Shown here piece by piece: positions 1 to 7,434 of a stretch of DNA of 64,000 nucleotides. The DNA is taken from NCBI RefSeq assembly GCF_016765775.1, contig NZ_JAESVN010000011.1:26781-90780 (forward strand), read 5' to 3'. The stretch's first letter is position 1. Each line of letters starts with the position of its first letter. Source of the DNA: Szabonella alba. Lineage in GTDB: Bacteria; Pseudomonadota; Alphaproteobacteria; Rhodobacterales; Rhodobacteraceae. The position numbers and the translations under genes are program-made. A model generated the notes under the pieces. It searched no databases, was not told the origin of the DNA, and saw only the letters and a program-made list of their open reading frames with translations.

Positions 1-1389
1 CGGCATTTCCGCCGCCCCCAGCAGCAGCAGCCCACCGGACCGCAAGGCGAAACAGCAGCGCGCGATGACGCGTGCCTGCGCCTCGGGGCCCATATAGATC
101 AACACGTTGCGGCATGACACCAGATCAATCTTTGAAAACGGCGGGTCGGACAGCAGATCGGCGACGGTGAACACGACCAGATCCCGCAGAGCCGACGTGA
201 CCCGCCAGCCGTCATTTTCGGCCACGAAGAACCGGTCCAGCCGCTCGCGTGAGACATGGGCCGCAATATCCTTGGAATAGAACCCGGCGCGGGCGGTGGC
301 GACGGCTTCGGGATCGACATCGGACGCAAGAATCTGCAACCGGGCGGTGGCGCCTGCGGCCTCAATCGCCTCAATGCAGGTGATGGCAAGACTATAGGCC
401 TCTTCGCCGGTGCTGCACCCGGCAACCCAGACCCGCAGCGGACGATCACCGGCCATCGCCGCCAGAAGGTCCGGAACGACCTTCGCCGACAGATTTTCAA
501 ACACCGCTGAGTCGCGGAAAAAGCTGGTGACATGGATCAGAAGATCGGCTGACAACTGGCTGCGCTCATCTTTGTCGGACTGCAGCATTCCAAGGTAACG
601 TGCAGTTTCATCAGACCCAAGTCCGATCCGTGCCATCCGGTGGGCGATGCGCCGTTCCAGTGTGCCGCGTTTGTAAAGCGAGAGGTCCTGCGCCACATGT
701 TCGCGCAGAAAGGCCAGCACATCGTCATATCCGGTGGTCGCCACGCTGGCCGCACGCAGGGCGCTGCCGCGTTTTGGCTCCGGTTTATCGGCCGCCGGGT
801 TTCCGCCGGTTTCAAAAAATGCGCGCAATGCGGCGGCCATCTTGCTGATGGGCAGGGTCTTTGCCACAAGGCCAGTTGCAATTGCGCTGTCCGGCATGCC
901 GGGATAGCCTGCTTCGGTCGGGTCTTGCGCGATCACCAGCCCGCCAGCGGCCTGCATATCCGCAAGCCCCAGCGTGCCATCGGTGCCACTTCCGGACAGG
1001 ATTATACAGGCCGAGGCCTTTGCTGCATCCTGGGCGAGGGAGCGCAGCAGCACATCAAATGGCAGGCGAACCGATTTGCCGCCCTCCGGGTCGCGCAGGT
1101 GAATGACCCCCCGTTTCACGGTCAGAAAAACGCCGGGCGGTATGACGTGAAGCACCCCGGCCTGAAGCGCCAGACCTTCGGTGGCCTGAACGACCTGCAG
1201 CCCGGTATGCTTTGCCAGCAGATCCACCATCATGCTGTCATGCGACGGATCAAGATGCAGGATCAGGATGAAGGCCCCCGGAACAGTCCCCGGCAGGTCC
1301 TTTATCAGCTCGCGACAGGCTTCCAGTCCGCCGGCAGAGGCACCGATCGCGACAACAGGCAGAACGGTGCGCGGCTTATCCTCTGACAT
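1..1389 (-). CDS. CheB-CheR fusion chemotaxis/signalling protein (partial)
   Basis: The gene runs off the left edge; 463 codons are visible from the ATG at 1389. The first ~190 residues form a CheB methylesterase domain: GASAGG with the nucleophile Ser18, His45 in HLDPSHD, and SGSGTDGT holding the catalytic Asp region. A linker follows, then from about residue 220 a CheR methyltransferase domain with the SAM-binding VAGCSTGEEAYS and the later CRNVLIYM. In this family a PAS/kinase part usually follows, and here it would lie outside the window. Such fusions usually act in two-component or stress signalling rather than classical chemotaxis. The EcfG-type sigma gene 2.5 kb away fits that, but the link is inference. 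Confidence 0.93.
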   Translation of the reverse strand, partial: MSEDKPRTVLPVVAIGASAGGLEACRELIKDLPGTVPGAFILILHLDPSHDSMMVDLLAKHTGLQVVQATEGLALQAGVLHVIPPGVFLTVKRGVIHLRDPEGGKSVRLPFDVLLRSLAQDAAKASACIILSGSGTDGTLGLADMQAAGGLVIAQDPTEAGYPGMPDSAIATGLVAKTLPISKMAAALRAFFETGGNPAADKPEPKRGSALRAASVATTGYDDVLAFLREHVAQDLSLYKRGTLERRIAHRMARIGLGSDETARYLGMLQSDKDERSQLSADLLIHVTSFFRDSAVFENLSAKVVPDLLAAMAGDRPLRVWVAGCSTGEEAYSLAITCIEAIEAAGATARLQILASDVDPEAVATARAGFYSKDIAAHVSRERLDRFFVAENDGWRVTSALRDLVVFTVADLLSDPPFSKIDLVSCRNVLIYMGPEAQARVIARCCFALRSGGLLLLGAAEMP

Positions 1390-1638
1390 GGTCGTCTCCT
1401 GATCGGGCCGACTGTCGAAGGGAATGGTGGATCTGTCGTTCTGTGACGCCGCCGGTGCTTGATCGTCACAATACTTCACTCAATTGTATCAGTTATTGCC
1501 GCAGGCGGAAACGTCTATCTGTCCCCCCCTCATTTCAGGAATGGGGGGGTATGTTCTGCGACTGCGTAGATTCCGATGCTGCACAGTCTACTCCCGTTAA
1601 GGCAGAAATGCAGAACGACCTGTTGCTTTTTGCGAGTG

Positions 1639-1678
1639 CCCGAAAGACCGGAAAACCCCGGTTGCCCGGTCTTTCGGG
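1639..1678. repeat. Perfect 13-bp inverted repeat in the 405-bp gap before the stress genes
   Basis: Arms 1639-1651 (CCCGAAAGACCGG) and 1666-1678 are exact reverse complements around a 14-nt loop that itself contains AACC/GGTT. It lies between the divergent cheB-cheR start and the peptide gene at 1795. It has no clear T-run on either strand, so it may be a transcript 5' structure rather than a terminator. I see no gene in 1390-1794. Confidence 0.6.
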
Positions 1679-1794
1679 AAAACTCGGTTCGTACCGGGGC
1701 GCGCGCCTTTGACAGGCCCCCCATGCGACCCCATCGGGCCGACCTGCACAGCCCGTTCTTTCTCCCCGCTTTGCCACCAACCTAAGGAAAGTCC

Positions 1795-1869
1795 ATGAAC
1801 CAGATCATCTATATCGTCGGCGCTGTCGTGATTGTGCTGGCATTGCTCAGTTTTGTCGGCCTGCGCTGA
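1795..1869 (+). CDS. 24-residue single-pass membrane peptide
   Basis: A tiny ORF beginning MNQIIYIVGAVVIV and ending SFVGLR, with AAGGAAAG about 4 nt upstream of the ATG. Residues 4-20 form one hydrophobic helix with almost no soluble part. Peptides of this shape are common and poorly characterised in alphaproteobacteria. The next gene starts 29 nt later, so they are probably co-transcribed. A second peptide of the same type lies at 2860, which supports both being real. Function unknown; a stress role is inferred only from the neighbouring DUF892 and EcfG-like genes. Confidence 0.6.
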   Translation: MNQIIYIVGAVVIVLALLSFVGLR

Positions 1870-1898
1870 TTGCGCCTGTAAATACAAGGAATAAACCC

Positions 1899-2816
1899 AT
1901 GATTTCTGACGCATCCGCCACCCGTCCCGGACTCGGCCCGGTGCCCGCGATGGCCCAAAGCGACGTGTCCTATGTGGATTGGTCCGCCATTCTTGCAGGT
2001 GGCATCTTTGCGCTGTCGATCTCGCTTCTGCTGATCAGTTTCGGGGCTGGGCTTGGCCTGTCGCTGACCTCGCCTTATCGCGGTGATGGTGTCTCTGCCC
2101 CCTGGCTCGCCATCGCGGCAGGCATCTGGTTTGCCTGGGTGATGGTCACCGGCTTTGGCGCGGGCGGCTACCTTGCCGGGCGGATGCGGCGCCGCGCAGG
2201 CGATGCCACCGCGCCCGAGGTGGAAGCACGCGACGGAATGCACGGGCTGATTGTCTGGGCGACGGGCGCATTGGCTGCGGCAATTCTGGCAACCCTTGGC
2301 GTGGGTGGAGTGCTGAGTGCCGGGGCGACCGGCACCGCGCAGGTTGTTGATGCAGCGGGCGAGGCGATGTCATCCGACTATTTCGACGACCTGATGTTGC
2401 GCGATACCGTCGCGGCGTCGGAAACGGACGCAGCAACGACCGCACCGGGCCAACCGCCGACAACCGAAGCTCCCGTCCTTCAGCGCGAAGTGGTTGCCAT
2501 CCTCGCCCGCAGTGCAGTTGACGGCCAGATGGCCGAGCGTGACAGCACCTATCTTGCGCAGACCATTGCCGCAAACAGCGATCTTGACCAAACCGCCGCG
2601 CGCACGCGTGTCGATGAAGTGAATGCCGAAATCGCCGACGCCCGCACCACCGCCATGGCCGCTGTCGAAAAGGCCCGTGTCGCGGGTGTGGTCTTTGGCT
2701 TCATCGCCGCCGCCACCCTGCTGATCGGCGCCGTAGCCGCGTTCTTTGCCGCCACCGCAGGTGGCCGTCATCGTGACGAAGGTCTGGGGCTGGATGTCCT
2801 GATGCAGCGACGCTGA
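1899..2816 (+). CDS. Conserved membrane protein of unknown function, 305 aa
   Basis: Four hydrophobic segments are visible: about residues 30-55, 68-92, 113-138 and 262-288. Between the third and fourth lies an Ala/Thr-rich, helical stretch (about 150-255) that carries most of the charge. It has no signal peptide, and the first TM follows a short Pro/Ala-rich N-terminus. I recognise the general shape of alphaproteobacterial membrane proteins sometimes labelled PhnA-like, but see no catalytic motif. It sits inside a same-strand set of small stress-type genes, so a role in envelope stress is a guess from context. Confidence 0.75.
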   Translation: MISDASATRPGLGPVPAMAQSDVSYVDWSAILAGGIFALSISLLLISFGAGLGLSLTSPYRGDGVSAPWLAIAAGIWFAWVMVTGFGAGGYLAGRMRRRAGDATAPEVEARDGMHGLIVWATGALAAAILATLGVGGVLSAGATGTAQVVDAAGEAMSSDYFDDLMLRDTVAASETDAATTAPGQPPTTEAPVLQREVVAILARSAVDGQMAERDSTYLAQTIAANSDLDQTAARTRVDEVNAEIADARTTAMAAVEKARVAGVVFGFIAAATLLIGAVAAFFAATAGGRHRDEGLGLDVLMQRR

Positions 2817-2859
2817 AGCGATTTCCCTGACACAGTCCCGGTCCAGAAAGGAATACCCC

Positions 2860-2931
2860 ATGCCCGCACTAATCGCCTGGCTGCTCGGAGCGCCGCTCCT
2901 TGTCGTAATCATCATCGCCCTGCTGCTTTAA
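2860..2931 (+). CDS. 23-residue hydrophobic membrane peptide
   Basis: Reads MPALIAWLLGAPLL followed by a run of Val/Ile/Leu to the stop. AGAAAGGAAT precedes the ATG at Shine-Dalgarno distance. The whole peptide is one potential membrane helix with no charged residue. It starts 43 nt after the preceding membrane-protein gene and is followed 48 nt later by another small gene. Together with the peptide at 1795 it makes two single-helix peptides bracketing a polytopic membrane protein. Confidence 0.55.
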   Translation: MPALIAWLLGAPLLVVIIIALLL

Positions 2932-2979
2932 CCCACCGCCCGATCCGAACCGCCTTCCACCCTCGCTGAGGAGAACCCC

Positions 2980-3207
2980 ATGATCCGAGAAGTCACTGCT
3001 CAGGTCTTTATCAGCACACTCACCGAAATGCTGGAGAGCCAGCGTGCCCTGCGGTCGCTGCGGTTGCGGCGGCAGAACAAGGCGCATGCCGAACGGTTCA
3101 TCCAGACCTATCGGAATGAACCCGACGACGGCTTGCAACCGCTGTCCTGGCCGACAAGGTCCAGACGGATGGACCGTGAAGCACAGGGCCGGAACTGGGC
3201 CGACTGA
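2980..3207 (+). CDS. Small basic hypothetical protein, 75 aa
   Basis: The ORF starts at an ATG preceded by GAGGAGAACCCC, a strong ribosome binding site. The product begins with a short hydrophobic-helical part (residues 1-18), then an Arg-rich middle (about 24-45), and ends in a polar tail NWAD. No membrane segment or known domain is visible. It lies in the same-strand set with the DUF892 gene 52 nt downstream. Function unknown. Confidence 0.6.
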   Translation: MIREVTAQVFISTLTEMLESQRALRSLRLRRQNKAHAERFIQTYRNEPDDGLQPLSWPTRSRRMDREAQGRNWAD

Positions 3208-3259
3208 GGCCCCTCCACCCTTCTTGTACCCCGACAGTATCCATTTCAGGAGCACAACG

Positions 3260-3751
3260 ATGACCATCGAAACCCTTGACGACCTTTTCCTTCACACGCT
3301 GAAAGATGTGCTCTACGCCGAGCGCAAGATCCTCAAGGCACTGCCGAAGATGGAGCGCAAGGCAACCGATCCGAAGCTCAAGACTGCACTGTCCTCCCAT
3401 CGCGATGAGACCGAAGGGCAGGTCGTACGGCTGGAAGAGGTGTTCGACATCCTTGGCAAACCGGCGCGCGGCGCGAAATGCGACGCCATGGTCGGCCTGA
3501 TCGAAGAAGCCGAGGGCCTGATGGCCGATATCGAAGATCCGGAAACAATGGATGCCGCCCTGATTTCACTGGCGCAAGCGGTCGAGCACTATGAGATCGC
3601 ACGTTATGGCACGCTGGTTGCGTGGGCCAGACAACTTGGCCATCCGCAGGCAGAAACCCTGCTCAAAACCACGCTGGATGAGGAATACGGTGCAGACAAA
3701 GCCTTGTCCAAACTCGCCCAGCAACGCCTGAACGCTGCCGCCGCTGCCTGA
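3260..3751 (+). CDS. DUF892 (YciE/YciF-type) ferritin-like stress protein
   Basis: The product is 163 aa. The start is the ATG at 3260, preceded by AGGAGCACAACG. The N-terminal LDDLFLHTLKDVLYAERKI and the Glu/His spacing (EVFDIL, EHYEIARYG, DEEYGADK) are characteristic of the DUF892 four-helix-bundle family, which covers this length. The family is related to ferritin-like/rubrerythrin proteins and is typically induced by osmotic, oxidative or stationary stress. Its metal chemistry is not established. The frame stays open upstream to 3044, but homologous sequence begins at MTIETLDD, so the shorter start is taken. Confidence 0.9.
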   Translation: MTIETLDDLFLHTLKDVLYAERKILKALPKMERKATDPKLKTALSSHRDETEGQVVRLEEVFDILGKPARGAKCDAMVGLIEEAEGLMADIEDPETMDAALISLAQAVEHYEIARYGTLVAWARQLGHPQAETLLKTTLDEEYGADKALSKLAQQRLNAAAAA

Positions 3752-3757
3752 CGGCAC

Positions 3758-3790
3758 GGTCATCATGGGGGCCTCCTCCGCATGATGACC
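3758..3790 (+). terminator. Hairpin after the DUF892 gene
   Basis: Arms 3758-3767 (GGTCATCATG) and 3781-3790 match perfectly over 10 bp with a 13-nt GC-rich loop, 6 nt past the DUF892 stop. There is no U-tract, so this is either an intrinsic-type terminator without a T-run or an mRNA 3' stabiliser separating the stress genes from the sigma factor. Confidence 0.5.
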
Positions 3791-3896
3791 CGACCGCGGC
3801 AACGATGACGCCCCTGACATCAGACGCTGCACCCCGCTGCCTTCAGGACGGCGGTGACACTGCATGTCTGCCCTTGCAGAAAGCGAGACGCATCCC

Positions 3897-4496
3897 ATGA
3901 CTGACACGCATTCGTTTCACGCGCTTCTACCGCAACAGGCGGTGACACTGCGCCGTCGCGCGCTCAAACTGACGTCGAACCAGCACCGGGCCGAAGATCT
4001 GGTTCAGACCACACTTCTGAAAGCCTGGAGCAGCCGCGACAGTTTTCGTCCTGAAACCAACCTGCGCGCGTGGCTGTTCACGATCCTGCGCAACACGTTC
4101 TTTTCCGAAATTCGGAAATACCGGCGTGAGGTCGAGGATGTTGACGGCGTCCGCGCCGACGCGCTGTTCGAAGAACCGTCGCAGGAACACGCTGTTGCGC
4201 TGAATGAACTGCTGGCCGTCATTGCCCGGTTGCCCTTTGATCAGCGTCGCCCGCTCATGCTGATGGGGGTGTTGGGGTTTTCGCAATTGCAGGCGGCCCA
4301 TGCCTGTGGCTGTACGGTCGGCACGATCAAAAGCCGGGTCAGCCGGGGCAGGGCCGCGCTTGAACGGCTGACGGCGCAGGATGAGACGTTCATCCTGCCC
4401 CGGGTTCCGCGCTCCAATATGTCCCTGCAAGCGATGCGGTCAGATGTTGCTGATCATGCTGTCGCCCGGACAGGGGCGGGTCGAAAAGCGGGCTGA
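3897..4496 (+). CDS. EcfG-type (ECF15-like) sigma factor
   Basis: Region 2 is about residues 18-85 (RRRALKLTSNQHRAEDLVQ, then the promoter-melting stretch NLRAWLFTILRNTF). Region 4 is about 110-160, with LPFDQRRPLMLMGVLGFS and the DNA-recognition GTIKSRVSRGRAALE. The sequence resembles EcfG, the general-stress sigma factor of alphaproteobacteria that is held by NepR and released by PhyR. Neither partner is in this window. The start at 3897 is favoured because similarity begins there; an in-frame ATG at 3864 would add 11 residues. It lies downstream of stress-type genes. I looked by eye for the EcfG promoter pattern upstream and did not find a convincing copy. Confidence 0.88.
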   Translation: MTDTHSFHALLPQQAVTLRRRALKLTSNQHRAEDLVQTTLLKAWSSRDSFRPETNLRAWLFTILRNTFFSEIRKYRREVEDVDGVRADALFEEPSQEHAVALNELLAVIARLPFDQRRPLMLMGVLGFSQLQAAHACGCTVGTIKSRVSRGRAALERLTAQDETFILPRVPRSNMSLQAMRSDVADHAVARTGAGRKAG

Positions 4497-4506
4497 AACA
4501 CGCCCG
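4489..4506. terminator. Small hairpin between convergent genes
   Basis: CGGGC (4489-4493) pairs with GCCCG (4502-4506) in the 10-nt gap between the sigma-factor stop and the depolymerase stop. On the minus strand it is followed by GCTTTTCG, so it may end the depolymerase transcript. The stem is short. Confidence 0.3.
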
Positions 4507-5685
4507 TTATTGTACCTGCCGGTGCTGTGCGAAAAAGCGCAGCATTTCGCGTGACGCATCCGGACCTTTCGGGTCGGTATAGCTCCCGCCCGGTTGCCCG
4601 CCGGACCAGGCATGGCCTGCGCCCTCGATCTCCCAATGCTCGGCGATGCTCCGGCCTGTCTTGTCGTCATGGCATGCGTGCCGATAGCTGCGTCCCTGAT
4701 CGGATGTTCCCGGGTTGCGCACCCGTTTCAGGCCTTTATGCACCCGCAGAGTCTGCGCAATCACTGCCGTGCCATTGTCCGGGTGTACCGTCCTGTCGGC
4801 CAGCCCATGAAACACGATCACCGGAACCGAACTGGGTCGTTCCTTGCCGGATGGTCCGTTGCGCATGGTCGAAAAGGCGGACATCACATCCTGCGCGCCG
4901 CCGACCGGCAATCCCGAATGCACGCCGACCGCCGCGATCAGGTCCGGATAGGCCGCGCCCATGATGGCCGCCGCCGCACCGCCCGCCGACAGACCGGCAA
5001 CATAGACCCGGCTTGCATCGGCGGTATGGTCGCGCAGGATATCGCGGATGATCCCCGCGATCACGGCGGGCTCCCCCCGGTCACGGGCCTGATCTTCCGG
5101 GCGGAACCAGTTCCAGCATTTCTGCGCATTCGCGCCCTGCGGCTGCGCGGGCCAGGCGACCAGATAGCCCGCCTCCTCAGCCAGCGCATTCATTCCGGTT
5201 CCGGCGGCGAAATCTTCGGGCGACTGGGTGCAGCCGTGCAGCATGACGATCAAAGGACGCGGCCCATCAACCCTGCGCGCCGGAACATACAACCGATAGT
5301 CGCGGCTGCCCTGCGGACCGTCATGGATCAGCGACAGAAACTGCGCACCGGCGGGCAGATCCAGCGGTGCAGGTATCACCACGCCCTTTTGCGGCATCCC
5401 GCCTGCTGCGATGGAACGCAGGGTTTCGCGCAAGCCTTTGTACCGGGTGCGCGCCGGGCGTTTTGGCTGGGGATCGCCAGCGGGGGTGCCAGGAGGGGTG
5501 CCAGCGGGGGTAAATGTTCCCTCGATCACATCCTTGTCGGCAATTCCGGCATGGGCCGTGACATCATCAGACGGCGCGTCCTTCGCGCGCAACATCGAAT
5601 TGATCAGGGCCGTCGCCTCGGCCAGATTGCCGGAGCGCGTCAGTTCAGTGGCGCGGGCCATACCGCTTCGGGAAAATCGGGTCAT
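4507..5685 (-). CDS. PHB depolymerase-family esterase (extended N-terminus), 392 aa
   Basis: An alpha/beta-hydrolase of the poly(3-hydroxybutyrate) depolymerase/LpqC family. Visible catalytic elements are the oxyanion-region LIVMLHGCTQSP, the lipase box GLSAGG (Ser near 231), Asp in FHGLADRTVHP (near 297) and His in GAGHAWSGG (near 358). There is no signal peptide, so it may act on intracellular polymer or short esters. The first ~110 residues are an added region with a Pro/Gly/Thr-rich tract (TPAGTPPGTPAGDP) before the catalytic domain. The RHH regulator gene ends 23 nt upstream on the same strand, so the two probably form one unit linked to PHB metabolism. Confidence 0.9.
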   Translation of the reverse strand: MTRFSRSGMARATELTRSGNLAEATALINSMLRAKDAPSDDVTAHAGIADKDVIEGTFTPAGTPPGTPAGDPQPKRPARTRYKGLRETLRSIAAGGMPQKGVVIPAPLDLPAGAQFLSLIHDGPQGSRDYRLYVPARRVDGPRPLIVMLHGCTQSPEDFAAGTGMNALAEEAGYLVAWPAQPQGANAQKCWNWFRPEDQARDRGEPAVIAGIIRDILRDHTADASRVYVAGLSAGGAAAAIMGAAYPDLIAAVGVHSGLPVGGAQDVMSAFSTMRNGPSGKERPSSVPVIVFHGLADRTVHPDNGTAVIAQTLRVHKGLKRVRNPGTSDQGRSYRHACHDDKTGRSIAEHWEIEGAGHAWSGGQPGGSYTDPKGPDASREMLRFFAQHRQVQ

Positions 5686-5708
5686 GATGTGCTTTCGGGG
5701 GTTTGGTA

Positions 5709-6143
5709 TCAGGTGATGCGGTCTGCAAGGGCGGCCTTTACCTCGGCGGAAGCCTGCAGGGTGCCCAGAACGGACAGGGCGGAAATTGTGGCGCGGGCAA
5801 GGTCGGCGGTGACATCCGGGGCCAAAACAGCCAGCCCCAGAACGCGGATATCCAGCATCTGACCCGCCGCCTGCGCTGTCATCAGTTCCTCCCGCGTGAT
5901 GTGCCGCAGGCCCAGATCAACGCTTTTGCGCAGAACAATCTGGCGTACGGTATCGGCATGGCGTTCGATCTGGTTGCGGATCGCAGTGCGGATGAAATCA
6001 CTGCGGTTGGAATAGAACCCTTCCTGCACCAGAAGTTCGATCTGGCCGAGGTCCACAAAGCCAAGATTGATCGTCAGTTTTTCAGACTCCGGCGCCTTGG
6101 CCGGTATCGCGTTTTCAGACTTGTTTGCCAAAAATAACTCCAT
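5709..6143 (-). CDS. Ribbon-helix-helix (CopG-family) regulator, 144 aa
   Basis: The start is the ATG at 6143 (MELFLANKSEN). The DNA-binding segment is about residues 20-62: SEKLTINLGFVDLGQIELL gives the beta strand and first helix, and GFYSNRSDFIRTAIRNQIE the second helix. The remaining ~80 residues are a helical C-terminal extension of unknown role. Proteins of this kind next to PHB genes are known in Rhodobacterales and may control the depolymerase or bind granules. Translation could start earlier at 6206, but that extension shows no family similarity. The next gene on the other side starts 22 nt away, divergently. Confidence 0.85.
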   Translation of the reverse strand: MELFLANKSENAIPAKAPESEKLTINLGFVDLGQIELLVQEGFYSNRSDFIRTAIRNQIERHADTVRQIVLRKSVDLGLRHITREELMTAQAAGQMLDIRVLGLAVLAPDVTADLARATISALSVLGTLQASAEVKAALADRIT

Positions 6144-6165
6144 AAACCATCTGCATGGATGGTAT

Positions 6166-6771
6166 ATGGATGTCTCTTGCGAACATGCAAGGCCATCATG
6201 GCCCACTATCCCGCCATGGCGAAGCCCCGGAGGGACGCACCTCTACCTCGGACGGCAGTATCGGCTGAAGGTTGTGCCGCATGTACAAGCAGGGGTTAAG
6301 CTAACCCGCGGCTTCATCGTTGTGCAAACGCATCGCCCTAACAGCTCTGAAGTCACTCGCGAGCTTGTGGATCCCTGGTATCGGGAACGGGCCCATGTGA
6401 AGTTCGCCGAACGAACCGAGCACAATCTAACGATATTTCCAGATCCCGAGGCATTCCGGCCGCGAGGCTTGATTGTCAGGCAGATCAAGCAGCGCTGGGG
6501 TTCTATGTCTCCGGCTGGGCGGTTGCTCCTCAGTCGTCGCCTGATCGAGGCACCAGTTGATACCATTGACTACGTCATTACCCACGAGCTGTGCCACATC
6601 GCCGAGCCAAACCATGGGGCCGCCTTCTACGAACTCTTGGATCGTGTGCTCCCCGATTGGCAGCACCGCAAGCAGCGCCTGGAGCGCATAATGCGCCTGA
6701 CACATTCCGATCCCAGTCACAACAGCCGCAGGCGGGACTGCGGTCGAACTCACCGCCAAACCGGACTTTAA
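6166..6771 (+). pseudogene. 5'-truncated YgjP/WLM-type metallopeptidase
   Basis: From about residue 25 the frame reads like the second half of a YgjP-family protein: HLYLGRQYRLKVV, the YRERA segment, IKQRWGSMSPAGR, then the zinc site ITHELCHIAEPNHGAAF with HExxH-type residues, and PDWQHRKQRLERI. A complete member has ~90 more residues ahead of GGTHLYLG. Here that part is replaced by unrelated sequence (MDVSCEHARPSW) that overlaps the promoter side of the divergent RHH gene. No N-terminal remainder is seen in other frames. The short protein might still be made, but I read it as a remnant after a deletion or insertion between the RHH gene and tRNA-Ser. Confidence 0.6.
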
Positions 6772-6966
6772 CCTCATCTATTCAGGGAGTTGCGGAAAAT
6801 TCACCAAAACAGCGAAGGCAACAGGTCTGGAGAATATCGGCCCGGAGAGAACACTTTCTGACCTTATGGGGAATGTGCCGGTTAACAGCCTCACCCGCAT
6901 AACCCCCGAAAACAACGGAAAAATTCGGCCGCAGCTGGATCGGGAGAACGCTTTCGCGGGGGCAAG

Positions 6967-7056
6967 TGGCGGAGCAGGTGGGATTCGAACCCACGGGACC
7001 ATCTCTGGCCCGGCCGATTTCAAGTCGGCTGCCTTAGACCACTCGACCACTGCTCC
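6967..7056 (-). tRNA. tRNA-Ser (anticodon TGA)
   Basis: On the minus strand the 7-bp acceptor arm GGAGCAG pairs with CTGCTCC, followed by discriminator G and an encoded CCA (6967-6969). The anticodon loop CTTGAAA carries TGA. The T-arm GTGGGTTCGAATCCCAC is perfect. The long variable arm is typical of serine tRNAs. Length is 90 nt including CCA. Confidence 0.97.
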
Positions 7057-7434
7057 GGGGGTCTCAGTAAATGCTCCTCTGACATTTGCCAAGTCAGAGT
7101 GTTTCAGCCGGCCGAAGATCGTGGCTTCGGTGCGCTTTCCCGGGGCGGCAGCGCCACAGGGGTGGCGCTGGACACCGCCAGGATATCGCGGACATCCTCC
7201 ATCGACCTGCCAACCTCGGGCGAGGAACGGCATCCCCCAGTGGCTCGTTTTGCTGTGCGGCGCATAGGCATCGCAAAGGTCGAGGAGGGTCGCCGACCGG
7301 CTGGCGGGCATCAGGGGACGCTTCCTCATGCCGATCAACGACGTTGCCCAGGATCTGCGGCACAGCGTCTTGTTGAGGCCGCATCCGGCCTCTGCGGGAT
7401 ATCGCGGGCATGTTCTGCCCGTCCCGCCCTCTGG
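7057..7434 (-). other. Gap with a possible broken small ORF
   Basis: No intact gene is convincing. On the minus strand, 7250-7330 reads PASRSATLLDLCDAYA...SHW, and a different frame from about 7220 down to a stop at 7099 reads RSMEDVRDILAVSSATPVALPP, both with coding-like base use. This looks like one small gene carrying a frameshift, or two overlapping fragments. I cannot name a family. Confidence 0.3.

Noticed and set aside
1390..3896. EcfG-type stress promoters (GGAAC, 16-17 nt, CGTT) before the stress-type genes
   Set aside because: I looked by eye for this pattern upstream of the peptide, DUF892 and sigma genes and found no good match. A weight-matrix scan would be needed.
6967..7056. 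Prophage or integrative element at tRNA-Ser
   Set aside because: No integrase or repeated tRNA end is visible in the window; only a truncated gene and a broken frame lie nearby.
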